From Bosea sp. F3-2 (GTDB lineage Bacteria; Pseudomonadota; Alphaproteobacteria; Rhizobiales; Beijerinckiaceae): DNA of 64,000 bases. The notes below the pieces were generated by a model. That model did not search any database and was not told where the DNA came from. It saw only the letters and a list, made by a program, of their open reading frames with translations. The stretch is from contig NZ_CP042331.1 of NCBI RefSeq assembly GCF_008253865.1, positions 5,979,501 through 6,043,500 on the forward strand. Direction: 5' to 3'. The position numbers and the translations under genes were made by a program. Positions 8,280 through 16,552 of this stretch are shown here, one piece after another (position 1 is the first letter of the stretch; every line of letters starts with the position of its first letter).

Positions 8280-9332
8280 ATGCGAATCGCGCAAGTGGCG
8301 CCGCTGGCTGAGTCGGTTCCTCCGCGGATGTACGGGGGGACGGAACGCGTCGCCTCATGGCTCACCGAGGAGCTCGTTAGGCAAGGACATCAGGTCACCC
8401 TGTTCGCTTCGGGCGATTCCCAAACCTCGGCCAAGCTGGTTGCCTGCGCGCCCCAGGGCCTGCGGCTGGCTGGCATTCGCGATCATACGGCCAGCCACCT
8501 CGCCATGCTCGCCAAGGTCCGTGAGCGGCAGGCGTCATTCGACATCATCCATTTCCACCTCGACCTGCTTCAGCACGCCATGTTCACGGACCTTGCCCAG
8601 AAATGCGTGACGACGCTGCACGGTCGCCTGGATCTCCCCGACTTCCTGCCGGTCTATCAGACCTTTCCGCGGATGCCGCTGATATCGATTTCCGAGGGCC
8701 AGCGGATACCGATGCCTGCGGGGGTGAACTGGCTGGCAACGGTCTACCATGGCCTGGGGCCGGGCCTGTGTCCGTTCAACGCGCGGGGAGGGGAGTATCT
8801 CGCGTTCCTCGGACGGATCACGCCCGAGAAACGGCCGGACCGCGCGATCGAGATCGCCAAGCGCGCCGGACTGCCGCTTCGGATCGCGGCAAAGGTCGAT
8901 CCGGTCGATGAGGAGTATTTTCGGAGCCGAATAGAGCCGTTGCTGAACGATCCGCTGATCGAGTTTATCGGGGAGATCGACGAGGCGCAAAAGGCGCCGT
9001 TCCTCGCCGGCGCCCGGGCCCTGCTATTTCCGATCGACTGGCCCGAGCCGTTTGGGCTCGTCATGATCGAAGCGATGTCGGCGGGAACTCCGGTCATCGC
9101 CTGGCGCAACGGTTCAGTGCCCGAAATCGTCGAGGACGGCGTATCCGGGATCATCGTCGACTCGATCGCTGAGGCCGTTGCCGCCTCCCAACGCAGTGCC
9201 GCCATGGACCGGTTTCGCGTGCGAGCCCATTTCGAACGCAATTTTACCGCTGCCCGGATGGCCCGTGACTATCTGACGGCATTCGACCGCTTGCTGGGCT
9301 TGCCGCAGGATTCTCGCCGGGCCGCAGAATAG
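8280..9332 (+). CDS. glycosyltransferase family 4 protein
   Basis: A 350-residue GT-B retaining glycosyltransferase. The N-terminal acceptor half starts MRIAQVAPLAESVPP with the PP-x-x-YGGTERV loop. The C-terminal donor half has LGRITPEKRPDRAIEIAKRA and the EX7E signature region (PEPFGLVMIEAMSAGTPVIA). ATG at 8280 is in frame but its GGAGG is immediately adjacent; TTG at 8259 with an upstream GTGGGG is an alternative giving seven more residues. Directly upstream of a glycogen-debranching-type glycosidase, so a role in glucan or trehalose-like stress carbohydrate is plausible but unproven. Confidence 0.85.
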   Translation: MRIAQVAPLAESVPPRMYGGTERVASWLTEELVRQGHQVTLFASGDSQTSAKLVACAPQGLRLAGIRDHTASHLAMLAKVRERQASFDIIHFHLDLLQHAMFTDLAQKCVTTLHGRLDLPDFLPVYQTFPRMPLISISEGQRIPMPAGVNWLATVYHGLGPGLCPFNARGGEYLAFLGRITPEKRPDRAIEIAKRAGLPLRIAAKVDPVDEEYFRSRIEPLLNDPLIEFIGEIDEAQKAPFLAGARALLFPIDWPEPFGLVMIEAMSAGTPVIAWRNGSVPEIVEDGVSGIIVDSIAEAVAASQRSAAMDRFRVRAHFERNFTAARMARDYLTAFDRLLGLPQDSRRAAE

Positions 9333-9394
9333 ACGCAGAACCATGAGCCTATCGGCCGGACAAGCCGCATGACCTCCGGCGAGGAGAGCTTCGG

Positions 9395-11644
9395 ATGCAT
9401 GAACAGGACCTTCCCCCAAAGCCGCCCGGGATTGCGGCACCGCAGGAGCGTTCGACCGATCATGCGCTTGATGCGCATCCCTCGCTCGTCGAGCGCCCGC
9501 TTCGCACCTTGAAATCCGGCGACGTCTTCGCGGTTCTCGACAACTATGGTGACATCGGCATCACCCCCGACACCTCCGAGGGGCTGTTCAGCAACGACAC
9601 CAGGCATCTTTCGCGGCTGCAACTGTTCTTCGAGGACACGCGCCCCCTGATTCTCGGTTCCGTGATCCAGAGCGACAATACCGCCTTGACGGTGGATCTC
9701 GCCAATCCCGAGATCACGCGTGAGGACGGTTCAACCTTGATTCCGCGGGACGCGATCGCGATCGAGCGGACGAAATTCCTCTGGAACTCGGTCTGTTACG
9801 AGCGGGTCGGGTTGCGCAACTTCGATCGGGTTTCGCACGAATTCACCTTGTCATTGTCGTTCGGAGCGGATTTTCGCGATCTCTTCGAGGTTCGAGGGAT
9901 GAAGCGCGCCCGTCGCGGCGAGACGGAAACCCATGTTTCCTCGGGGGCGGCGCGCTTCGCCTATCGTGGTCTCGACGATAGGGTCAGAAGAACGGTCCTG
10001 CGCTTCAAACCCAAGCCGTGCCAATTGAGGAACGGGTTCGCCTCGTTCGGATTTCGCCTCGAGCCCGGCGAACGAACCTCGCTGCTCGTCACCGTCGCCT
10101 GCGATCTGATCGATGTGTCGGAGTGCGACGATCATCTCCTCATGAGCGCGCCCGGCGTACCGCCGAAGGATTTTTCCAGAGCTTACCAGGATGCCCGCCG
10201 GGGCCTTCGCGCGCTGACGGCCAGCATATCCAAGGTGGGTTCGTCGAATACCCTTTTTACGGATCTGATGAGCCGATCGACCTCGGACCTGTACACGCTG
10301 ATGACGCGCGGGCCGGACGGGCTTTACCCCTACGCCGGCATTCCGTGGTTCTCGACGATGTTCGGGCGCGACGGGATCATCACGGCGATGATGCTGTTGT
10401 GGGCCGATCCGGCGGTCGCCCGTGGTGTCCTGCTGCAATTGGCGAGGACACAGGCGGTCGCCTGCGATCCCGTCGCCGACGCCCAACCCGGGAAAATCCT
10501 GCACGAATGCCGAAGTGGCGAGATGGCCAATCTCGGGGAGGTTCCGTTCGGGTTCTACTATGGCTCGGTGGACGCCACGCCGCTCTTCGTCATGCTGGCG
10601 GGTCAGTATTTCGATCGCACCGGCGATCTCCCCATGATCGAGCGGCTCTGGGGAAACATCGAGGCCGCTCTCCTCTGGTGCGAGACGTTCGGCGACCGCG
10701 ACGGCGACGGGTTCATCGAATATTACCGCGAAACGGAAAACGGGCTCGCCAACCAGGGCTGGAAGGACAGTCACGATTCGATTTCCCATGCCGATGGAGC
10801 TCTCGCCCGAGGCCCGATCGCTCTCGTCGAGGTACAGGCCTATGTCTATGCCGCCAAGCAGGCCGGGGCGACGATGGCGCGAGCTCTGGGGCTGGGCGCA
10901 CGCGCCGACAACCTTACGCGGCAAGCTTCAATCTTGCGGGAGCGTTTCGACCGAACCTTCTGGTGTGAGGAAATCGGCTCCTACGCACTGGCTCTCGACG
11001 GTGATAAGCGTCCCTGTCTGGTTCGCTCCTCGAATGCCGGACATGCGCTGTTCGGGGGCATTGCCTGTCCCGAACGCGCCGCCCGGGTCGCTCAAACCCT
11101 GATGAGCGAAGGCAGCTTCAGCGGCTGGGGCATCCGCACGCTGAATGTAGGTGAGGTACGCTACAATCCGATGTCCTATCACAATGGCTCGGTGTGGCCG
11201 CATGACAATGCACTGATTGCTCTGGGCTTCGGCCGTTATGGCTTCCAGCTCGAGGCGGCGCGATTGTTCGAGGCCATCTTCAACGTGGCGACCCACGAGG
11301 ATCAGCAGCGCTTGCCGGAGCTGTTCTGTGGCTTTCTGAGGAAGCCACGACGGGGGCCGACTGCCTATCCGGTGGCCTGTTCCCCTCAGGCCTGGGCCGC
11401 GGCGGCTCCGTTCGCGATGCTGGCGGCATGCCTCGGACTGCAACTTCCGGCCGCGGCAAACGAGATCAAGCTGGTCGATCCCGTTCTGCCGTCATTTCTC
11501 GATGACCTGATCATTCGCGGTTTAACGCTGGGTGCCTCGCAATTCGATCTGCGCGTCCATCGCCATCAAAGCGACGTCACGATCAACGTCCTGAAGCGTT
11601 GGCACGATAGCAACGCGCAGCTCACCATGATCAAAACCAAATAG
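9395..11644 (+). CDS. glycogen-debranching N-terminal domain protein / amylo-alpha-1,6-glucosidase
   Basis: A 749-residue two-part protein. The N-terminal beta domain (LKSGDVFAVLDNYGDI, then LFSNDTRHLSRLQLFFE) is the PF14742 type. The C-terminal (alpha/alpha)6 barrel begins near residue 290 (YAGIPWFSTMFGRDGIITAM). Catalytic-region blocks include DSISHADG, FSGWGIRTL and YHNGSVWPHDNALIA, typical of the amylo-alpha-1,6-glucosidase/GH15-like clan. It probably cleaves alpha-glucan branches in the cytosol. ATG 9395 follows GAGGAGA. Only 62 bp after the glycosyltransferase and 40 bp before a hydrolase gene, so an operon is likely. Confidence 0.88.
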   Translation: MHEQDLPPKPPGIAAPQERSTDHALDAHPSLVERPLRTLKSGDVFAVLDNYGDIGITPDTSEGLFSNDTRHLSRLQLFFEDTRPLILGSVIQSDNTALTVDLANPEITREDGSTLIPRDAIAIERTKFLWNSVCYERVGLRNFDRVSHEFTLSLSFGADFRDLFEVRGMKRARRGETETHVSSGAARFAYRGLDDRVRRTVLRFKPKPCQLRNGFASFGFRLEPGERTSLLVTVACDLIDVSECDDHLLMSAPGVPPKDFSRAYQDARRGLRALTASISKVGSSNTLFTDLMSRSTSDLYTLMTRGPDGLYPYAGIPWFSTMFGRDGIITAMMLLWADPAVARGVLLQLARTQAVACDPVADAQPGKILHECRSGEMANLGEVPFGFYYGSVDATPLFVMLAGQYFDRTGDLPMIERLWGNIEAALLWCETFGDRDGDGFIEYYRETENGLANQGWKDSHDSISHADGALARGPIALVEVQAYVYAAKQAGATMARALGLGARADNLTRQASILRERFDRTFWCEEIGSYALALDGDKRPCLVRSSNAGHALFGGIACPERAARVAQTLMSEGSFSGWGIRTLNVGEVRYNPMSYHNGSVWPHDNALIALGFGRYGFQLEAARLFEAIFNVATHEDQQRLPELFCGFLRKPRRGPTAYPVACSPQAWAAAAPFAMLAACLGLQLPAAANEIKLVDPVLPSFLDDLIIRGLTLGASQFDLRVHRHQSDVTINVLKRWHDSNAQLTMIKTK

Positions 11645-11684
11645 GACCCGCGGGTGAGCCGGCTCCGAGGGCAAGGAACAGCGC

Positions 11685-12293
11685 ATGGCCGCGCAGGGAC
11701 TGGTTCATGGACCGCTGGACAAGAGCTGCCTTCATCTGTGCGTCGACATGCAACGGCTGTTCGGACGTGGCTATCCCTGGGCGGTACCCTGGCTCGAAAA
11801 GGTTCTGCCCGCGATCGAAGCCTTATGCGCTCGGCATCCGGACCGCACCGTCTTCACCCGCTTCATCCCGGCGGTTCGGGCGGGAGAGGGACGCGGGACC
11901 TGGGCTCGTTACTATCGACGATGGGCTTCCGTTACCCTGGAGCGTATCGGCGACGATGCCGTTCGCCTTGTGCCGGCCCTCGAACGTTTCGCCCCGCCGG
12001 CGCGCATTCTCGACAAATCGGTTTATTCACCCTGGACGGAAGGGCGGCTCGATCGATTGTTGGCGGGATCCGGCGTCGACACCGTGATCATCTCCGGCGG
12101 AGAGACCGATGTCTGCGTTCTCGCAACTTTTCTCGGGGCCGTCGATCGCGGCCTGCGCGTCATTCTCGTGACCGACGCTCTGTGCAGTTCGTCGGACGAG
12201 ACCCACGACGCGCTGATGGAGCTGTATCTCTCGCGATTCAGCGAACAGGTCGAGGTAGCGCGGACCGAGGAAATCCTCGACGGCTGGCGATAG
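11685..12293 (+). CDS. isochorismatase-family cysteine hydrolase
   Basis: A 202-residue hydrolase with the family catalytic triad apparently present: Asp21 (CVDMQRLF), Lys111 (ILDKSVYSPW) and Cys144 (ISGGETDVCVLATFLGA). Members hydrolyse amides or enol ethers such as nicotinamide or isochorismate; this one's substrate is unknown. RBS AAGGA lies upstream of the ATG. It is encoded 40 bp after the debranching enzyme and 10 bp before exonuclease III, so it is likely in the same transcript. Confidence 0.85.
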   Translation: MAAQGLVHGPLDKSCLHLCVDMQRLFGRGYPWAVPWLEKVLPAIEALCARHPDRTVFTRFIPAVRAGEGRGTWARYYRRWASVTLERIGDDAVRLVPALERFAPPARILDKSVYSPWTEGRLDRLLAGSGVDTVIISGGETDVCVLATFLGAVDRGLRVILVTDALCSSSDETHDALMELYLSRFSEQVEVARTEEILDGWR

Positions 12294-12303
12294 CGGAGGA
12301 GCC

Positions 12304-13101
12304 GTGACCGGAGCCGCTGACCATCACGCGAAGATCGCCACCTTCAACGTCAACGGCGTGAATGGGCGGCTTCCGGTGCTCTTGCGCTGGCTCGGAGAAG
12401 CCAAACCGGATGTGGTGTGCCTCCAGGAACTGAAATGCGGGGACGAGCGCTTCCCTGCACGCGAGGTCGAGAAGGCTGGTTATGGCGCCATCTGGCACGG
12501 CCAAAAGAGCTGGAACGGCGTCGCCATCCTGGCACGGGGTCGCGACCCCATCCTGACCCGTCAGGGACTTCCCGGGGATCCCGACGACACGCACAGCCGC
12601 TACATCGAGGCCGCCGTCGACGGGGTGCTGATCGGGTGTCTCTATCTTCCGAACGGCAATCCCGTCCCCGGCCCGAAGTTCGACTACAAACTGCGCTGGT
12701 GCCGTCGACTGCAAGCCTATGCGAGCGAACTGCTTGGGTTCAAGATTCCCATCGTGCTCGCGGGCGACTTCAACGTGATCCCAACCGATCTTGACGTCTA
12801 CAAGCCGGAGCGGTGGCGCGATGACGCCCTGTTCCGTCCGGAAGTGAAGCAGGCCTTCCGAACCCTGATCGAAGGGGGCTGGATCGACGCGCTACGCAGG
12901 CTGCATCCGGACGAGCGCATCTATACGTTCTGGGATTATTTCCGAAACACCTGGAGCCGAGACGCCGGGCTCCGGATCGACCACCTGCTGATCTCTCCAG
13001 TCCTTGCGAGCCGCCTCATCGCCGCTGCCGTCGACCGACATGTGCGCAGTTGGACCAAGGCAAGTGATCACGCCCCGGTCTGGATCGAACTAGCGCGGTG
13101 A
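12304..13101 (+). CDS. xth: exodeoxyribonuclease III
   Basis: A 265-residue AP endonuclease/3'-5' exonuclease of the XthA type, acting in base excision repair. Motifs: IATFNVNGVNGRL, VVCLQELKC (metal-binding Glu), YLPNGNP, LAGDFNVIPTDLDVY (Asp/Asn), RIDHLLIS and SDHAPVW (catalytic Asp-His). Starts at GTG 12304 after GGAGG (12297-12301). Unusually, it is the last gene of a carbohydrate-flavoured operon, fitting a stress-repair theme. Bosea-type genomes normally have further xth paralogues, so this may be a secondary copy. Confidence 0.9.
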   Translation: MTGAADHHAKIATFNVNGVNGRLPVLLRWLGEAKPDVVCLQELKCGDERFPAREVEKAGYGAIWHGQKSWNGVAILARGRDPILTRQGLPGDPDDTHSRYIEAAVDGVLIGCLYLPNGNPVPGPKFDYKLRWCRRLQAYASELLGFKIPIVLAGDFNVIPTDLDVYKPERWRDDALFRPEVKQAFRTLIEGGWIDALRRLHPDERIYTFWDYFRNTWSRDAGLRIDHLLISPVLASRLIAAAVDRHVRSWTKASDHAPVWIELAR

Positions 13102-13348
13102 CGTGCGAACTTTGGTCAGGCCGTTGAGAATTCAGAGCACGCGGAAGCCTTTGGAGCACGCCGCATCGCCGTCGGAAACTGCCGCCGGTCTCAGCCAAGA
13201 CCGCGTCGATCTCATCGTCGCCCACCGGAAAGGGATCAGGTCCAGGCGAGCCCAGCGGCTCGACTGCTGATATCATGGTTCATGTCCTCGAACGCTGGAA
13301 CAAAAAAAGAACGAACTCGCCTTGGAGTCAAGCGCTGATCGCAGGGGA

Positions 13349-13459
13349 TCACGATGCCAGCTCCCGCCAGTCCGGCTCGACTTCGACATCGCGATCCTTG
13401 TCGATCTCGAAGCCTTTGATCTGGTGCTCCCTGTCGACGGGTTCATCGGTGACGGGATC
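13349..13459 (-). pseudogene. possible Ku N-terminal-region remnant
   Basis: A 36-codon minus-strand stretch reads DPVTDEPVDREHQIKGFEID, then KDRDVEVEPDWREL, ending in a stop. This resembles the Ku segment D-(A/P)-x-x-x-K-P-V-D-x-E-x-x-x-K-G-Y/F-E of the ku gene at 24.5-25.3 kb. It has no usable start or extension. The match is short, so identity is tentative. The whole stretch 13,102-13,461 holds no intact gene. Confidence 0.3.
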
Positions 13460-13461
13460 CG

Positions 13462-13617
13462 GTGCAGAAACACCTGCTGAAGCTGATCGCTTCGAAGAAG
13501 CGCCGGAAGGGTACGAGGGTTTCGGCCAGCCGTGAAGACGGCAGGCCCGCCAATATGGTCAATCTGTTCGACGCTCTGAAGAAGAGCCTGCAAGCCGATA
13601 AATCTCTGAGAAGCTGA
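13462..13617 (+). pseudogene. ku: Ku C-terminal remnant
   Basis: Fifty-one codons (GTGCAGAAACACCTG onward to TGA at 13615) encode HLLKLIASKKRRKGTRVSAS, then REDGRPANMVNLFDALKKSL and QADKSLRS. This matches the C-terminus of the ku gene at 24,537 at 48 of 51 positions by eye. Synonymous sites differ widely, so it is an old paralogue remnant and not a recent duplication. A stop (13450-13452) lies in frame just upstream, so the core Ku barrel is gone. Confidence 0.75.
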
Positions 13618-13625
13618 AACTCGGC

Positions 13626-13651
13626 GGAACAGAATCGGCGTTCTGATCGTT
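13626..13651 (+). promoter_or_regulatory. EcfG-like general stress promoter
   Basis: GGAAC (13626-13630), 17 bases, CGTT (13648-13651); 45 bp upstream of the ATG at 13697. This is a full match to the sigma-EcfG consensus. Confidence 0.65.
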
Positions 13652-13696
13652 CGAAATTCATCCGCGGCTAGTTCGCGAATTTCGAGGTGTCCGAAC

Positions 13697-13996
13697 ATGA
13701 AGAAGCTCTTAATCGCGTCGCTAATCGCGACGGCGACTACCTTTGGTGCGCTCGCTCAGACCGCCACCACTTCGCCAGTACCATCGCCCAAGGGCGACGC
13801 GGACAAGAATGCCCCGCTGCCCGGCGCGAATAGCTTCACCGAAGGGCAGGCCAAGAGCCGCCTCGAGGCCAACGGCTATTCGCAGGTCGGCCCGCTGACC
13901 AAGGACGCAGACGGCGTCTGGAAGGGTAGCGCCACTCACGGCGGAACGAAGCTGAACGTGACCGTCGACTACCGCGGCAACATCACCCGCAAGTAA
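13697..13996 (+). CDS. small secreted protein, PepSY-like
   Basis: A 99-residue exported protein. Signal peptide MKKLLIASLIATATTFGALA with cleavage likely after ALA (AQT). The mature part has a linker and a compact domain (SFTEGQAKSRLEANGYSQVG, then WKGSATHGGTKLNVTVDYRG) with the helix-plus-strands pattern of PepSY-like small periplasmic proteins. Function unknown. It sits 45 bp downstream of an EcfG-like promoter and 16 bp before the next gene, so the pair is probably one stress operon. Confidence 0.75.
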   Translation: MKKLLIASLIATATTFGALAQTATTSPVPSPKGDADKNAPLPGANSFTEGQAKSRLEANGYSQVGPLTKDADGVWKGSATHGGTKLNVTVDYRGNITRK

Positions 13997-14012
13997 CTCG
14001 GGAGGAAGCAAG

Positions 14013-14549
14013 ATGACCCAGACACTCACTCGTTCCTACGATAGCTACGAAACCGCTCGTTCGGTGGTCGAGGCCCTCGAGGCAGGCGGCGTTAGCTCCG
14101 CTGACATCAGTGTCGTCGGTCGACACGCCAAGGCGGATGACAGCAACGCGCGGGAGGGCGCAGGGATCGGCGCAGCTCTCGGCGGCGCAGCCGGACTGCT
14201 GGCAGGCATCGGACTGATCGCCATTCCTGGGATTGGTCCCGTGGTCGCGGCGGGTTGGCTGGCGGCCACGGCGGCCGGAGCCGCGGCAGGCGGAGTTGCC
14301 GGGGGCATCGTCGGGGCGCTCACCAGCGCCGGTCACAGCGAAGAGGATGCCAACTACTATGCCGAAACGGTTCGGCGCGGCGGCACCGTGGTTTCGGTTC
14401 GCGTTGCCGATGAGCAGGTTCCGGCGGTCGAGGCCATCCTCGACGGGGCAACGCCAATCGACAGGGATGCCCGCCTCGCCGAATACCGTGCGGCAGGCTG
14501 GAACCGGTTCGATGAGACGGCGGCTCCCCACCGTTCCACGGTGATCTAA
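14013..14549 (+). CDS. glycine-zipper general-stress protein (GSP17M / low-temperature-induced type)
   Basis: A 178-residue protein. The N-terminal ~45 residues form a ferredoxin-like module (SYETARSVVEALEAGGVSSA DISVVGR type) as in general stress protein 17M. Then two long Gly/Ala-rich hydrophobic helices follow (IGAALGGAAGLLAGIGLIAI and GWLAATAAGAAAGGVAGGIV), and a second repeat of the module with EEDANYYAETVRRGGTVVSV. Probably membrane-associated. RBS GGGAGG upstream of ATG 14013. Likely cotranscribed with the PepSY-like gene. Molecular function unknown. Confidence 0.8.
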   Translation: MTQTLTRSYDSYETARSVVEALEAGGVSSADISVVGRHAKADDSNAREGAGIGAALGGAAGLLAGIGLIAIPGIGPVVAAGWLAATAAGAAAGGVAGGIVGALTSAGHSEEDANYYAETVRRGGTVVSVRVADEQVPAVEAILDGATPIDRDARLAEYRAAGWNRFDETAAPHRSTVI

Positions 14550-14555
14550 CCGAGG

Positions 14556-14588
14556 CTGGCCAGCCCTCGCAGGAGGGCTGGCCAGTTC
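14556..14588 (+). terminator. hairpin terminator
   Basis: Twelve-base perfect stem CTGGCCAGCCCT / AGGGCTGGCCAG (14556-14567 and 14574-14585) with a six-base loop, followed by TTC. Confidence 0.7.
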
Positions 14589-14635
14589 GCATGAACGGCC
14601 AAGCGCTGGGGATTCTCCTACAGATGGAGAGCGGC

Positions 14636-15130
14636 ATGGGTTGGTTTTCCAAGGATATCGCCACGATGGACGACCTCTTCGTTCATACATTGCGAGACGT
14701 CTACTACGCCGAGAACCAGATCAAGAAGGCGCTGCCGGACATGGTCGAAAAGGCGACGAACCCAGACCTCAAGCGTGGGTTCGAAACGCATCTGCGCGAG
14801 ACGGATCACGCGCCTGAAGCAGGTCTTCCGCCTGCACGGGGTCGAGGAGAAGGCGTTACCTGTCCCGCGATCGACGGCATCCTAGAAGAGGCCAATGACA
14901 TAGCCGGTGAGGTCGAGGACAAGCAGGTGTTCGATGCCGCGCTGATTGCCGCGGCCCAGGCTGTGGAGCACTACGAGATCACGCGCTACGGCACGCTTGT
15001 TGCCTGGGCGAGACAGCTCGGTCGAAACGAATGCGGCTCGCTGCTGAAGCAGAATCTCGACGAGGAAGCCTCGACCCACGAGAAGCTTACCAAGCTCGCG
15101 CTCGACGACATCAATCGCAAGGCCGCCTAA
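14636..15130 (+). CDS. ferritin-like DUF892 protein with internally frameshifted segment
   Basis: A 164-residue paralogue of the gene at 5948 (DDLFVHTLRDVYYAENQIKK; AAAQAVEHYEITRYGTL). ATG 14636 is chosen for GGAGA five bases upstream. Residues ~58-73 (the APEAGLPPARGRGE region) are not family-like, but the +1 frame over 14811-14855 reads RLKQVFRLHGVEEKA, the expected helix. So a deletion of about 8 bases near 14810 and a 1-base deletion near 14855 cancel each other. The reading frame is open, but the helix that carries metal-site context is scrambled. Function is doubtful. Confidence 0.8.
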   Translation: MGWFSKDIATMDDLFVHTLRDVYYAENQIKKALPDMVEKATNPDLKRGFETHLRETDHAPEAGLPPARGRGEGVTCPAIDGILEEANDIAGEVEDKQVFDAALIAAAQAVEHYEITRYGTLVAWARQLGRNECGSLLKQNLDEEASTHEKLTKLALDDINRKAA

Positions 15131-15136
15131 GAGCCG

Positions 15137-15169
15137 AGGCCCCGCCGGATGTGCGGCGGGGCCTTCTTT
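15137..15169 (+). terminator. rho-independent terminator
   Basis: Stem AGGCCCCGCC / GGCGGGGCCT (15137-15146 and 15155-15164), then TCTTT. It closes the DUF892 transcript. Confidence 0.75.
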
Positions 15170-15193
15170 GTCCCCGACGATCGGGAGGCTTCC

Positions 15194-15430
15194 ATGGTTC
15201 CGTCAGAGCCGGTTACCTCCGGCCAGGATCTCGCCCTGCACATGAAGGCCGCGTTTCCGGAGCGTGATTGGGTTGCGCTCCTGGCGGAACGGGCCGGAAA
15301 GAGCCGTGACTTCGTGGAATGGCATCTCCAGGAAGACATGGCCCCTCCTGAAGCACTGCTGCGAGCCGCCTCCGAACTGCTCGACGAGAATGCCGCCAGC
15401 CGCAAACCTCAAACGGATTCCCAGCGATGA
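15194..15430 (+). CDS. hypothetical protein, 78 aa
   Basis: Small soluble, helical protein: DLALHMKAAFPERDWVALLA then SRDFVEWHLQEDMAPPEALL. ATG 15194 has GGGAGG about five bases upstream; the longer frame from 15149 overlaps the terminator and lacks an RBS. Family not recognised. The stop overlaps the start of the next tiny gene (ATGA, 15427-15430), so the two are translationally coupled. Confidence 0.65.
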   Translation: MVPSEPVTSGQDLALHMKAAFPERDWVALLAERAGKSRDFVEWHLQEDMAPPEALLRAASELLDENAASRKPQTDSQR

Positions 15431-15662
15431 CGCTCAAAAACCACGAGGAATACGAGGCTGCCGTAGAGTGCGCCGCCGCGCTGAGCGACGCGCCCGAAGG
15501 TTCTCCGCAGGCAGCCGAGTTTCAGCAGCTCACGGACGAGATCCGGCACTGGAACGAGGCGCACAAGGGCGAGAACAGCCACGGCCCGGAGCCGGCGGAT
15601 AACTTGCTCAGGCCGGGCTCTCGGGGCTGCCGGGCAACCTCGGGAATCTCAACGACAATTGA
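15427..15662 (+). pseudogene. small hypothetical gene with 3' frameshift
   Basis: Starts at ATG overlapping the previous stop. The first ~58 residues (MTLKNHEEYEAAVECAAALS, then PQAAEFQQLTDEIRHWNEAH) look like the short N-terminal block seen in HigA-like or related small proteins. After about 15,600 the frame runs on antisense through the SDR gene to 16,659, which is implausible. In another frame the text continues AQAGLSGLPGNLGNLNDN and stops at TGA 15660-15662. A single indel near 15,600 therefore probably separates the two halves. Function unknown. Confidence 0.5.
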
Positions 15663-15675
15663 GCCGCGTTCGCCA

Positions 15676-16533
15676 TCAGAGGATCGGATGACCGCCGGTC
15701 ACGGCGACGGTGGCCCCCGACACGTAGCTCGAGAGGGGATCGGCCAGCATTACATAGGCCGTCGCCAGTTCGGCCGGCTGTCCCGGCCGTTTCATCGGAA
15801 CCTGCTTGCCGAAATTCGAGACGCTGTCCCTCGGCAGGGTCGAGGGGATCAGCGGCGTCCAGATCGGTCCCGGCGCGACGGCGTTGGCCCGGATACCTTT
15901 CTCAGCCAGCAGCTGCGCCAACCCACCGGTGAAGTTCTGAATCGCGCCCTTCGTGGTGGCATAGGCGAGCAGGGTCGGATTGGGCTTGTCGGCGTTCACC
16001 GAGGCGGTATTGATGATGCAGGACCCGGGCTTCATGTGCGGGACGGCCGCCTTGGTCAGGTAGAACATCGCATGGACGTTCACCGCGAAGGTGAGCCGCC
16101 ACTCCTCGTCCGAAATCTCGCCGATATCCTTGAAACTCGCCTGATGGGCGGCGTTGTTGACGAGGATGTCGACGCCGCCGAGCTCGCTCACAGCGCGGTC
16201 GACGATCGTGCGGCAATGGGCCGATTCCTGAATGTCGCCGGGCACCAGGACGGCCTTCTGTCCAGCCTTCTCGATCCAGCGGCGGGTCTCATCAGCGTCC
16301 TCGTCCTCGTTCAGATACGAGATCAGGACGTCAGCACCCTCCCGTGCGAAGGCGATGGCGACAGCCCTTCCAATGCCACTGTCCCCCCCGGTGATGATCG
16401 CGCGCTTGCCCTTGAGGCGGTTGGCGCCGACATAGCTGTCTTCGCCGTGATCCGGTCGGGGCGACATGGCATCGGTCCGTCCTGGCATGGGCTGCTGTTG
16501 CGCCGGGAAAGGCGGTTCGTAACGTGCCGTCAT
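15676..16533 (-). CDS. SDR family oxidoreductase (YghA / GSP39 type)
   Basis: A 285-residue classical-extended short-chain dehydrogenase. The cofactor motif TGGDSGIGRAVAIAFA fits TGxxxGIG. NNAAHQ and the catalytic Ser (INTASVNA), Tyr-x-x-x-Lys (AYATTKGA) are present. The proline-rich N-terminal extension (YEPPFPAQQQPMPG) is typical of the YghA/general-stress-protein-39 group. Reduces or oxidises a carbonyl/alcohol with NAD(P)(H); substrate unknown. 19 bp downstream of the DUF3008 gene and probably cotranscribed from its EcfG-like promoter. Confidence 0.9.
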   Translation of the reverse strand: MTARYEPPFPAQQQPMPGRTDAMSPRPDHGEDSYVGANRLKGKRAIITGGDSGIGRAVAIAFAREGADVLISYLNEDEDADETRRWIEKAGQKAVLVPGDIQESAHCRTIVDRAVSELGGVDILVNNAAHQASFKDIGEISDEEWRLTFAVNVHAMFYLTKAAVPHMKPGSCIINTASVNADKPNPTLLAYATTKGAIQNFTGGLAQLLAEKGIRANAVAPGPIWTPLIPSTLPRDSVSNFGKQVPMKRPGQPAELATAYVMLADPLSSYVSGATVAVTGGHPIL

Positions 16534-16552
16534 CCCTGCCTCCTTGAGTGTT

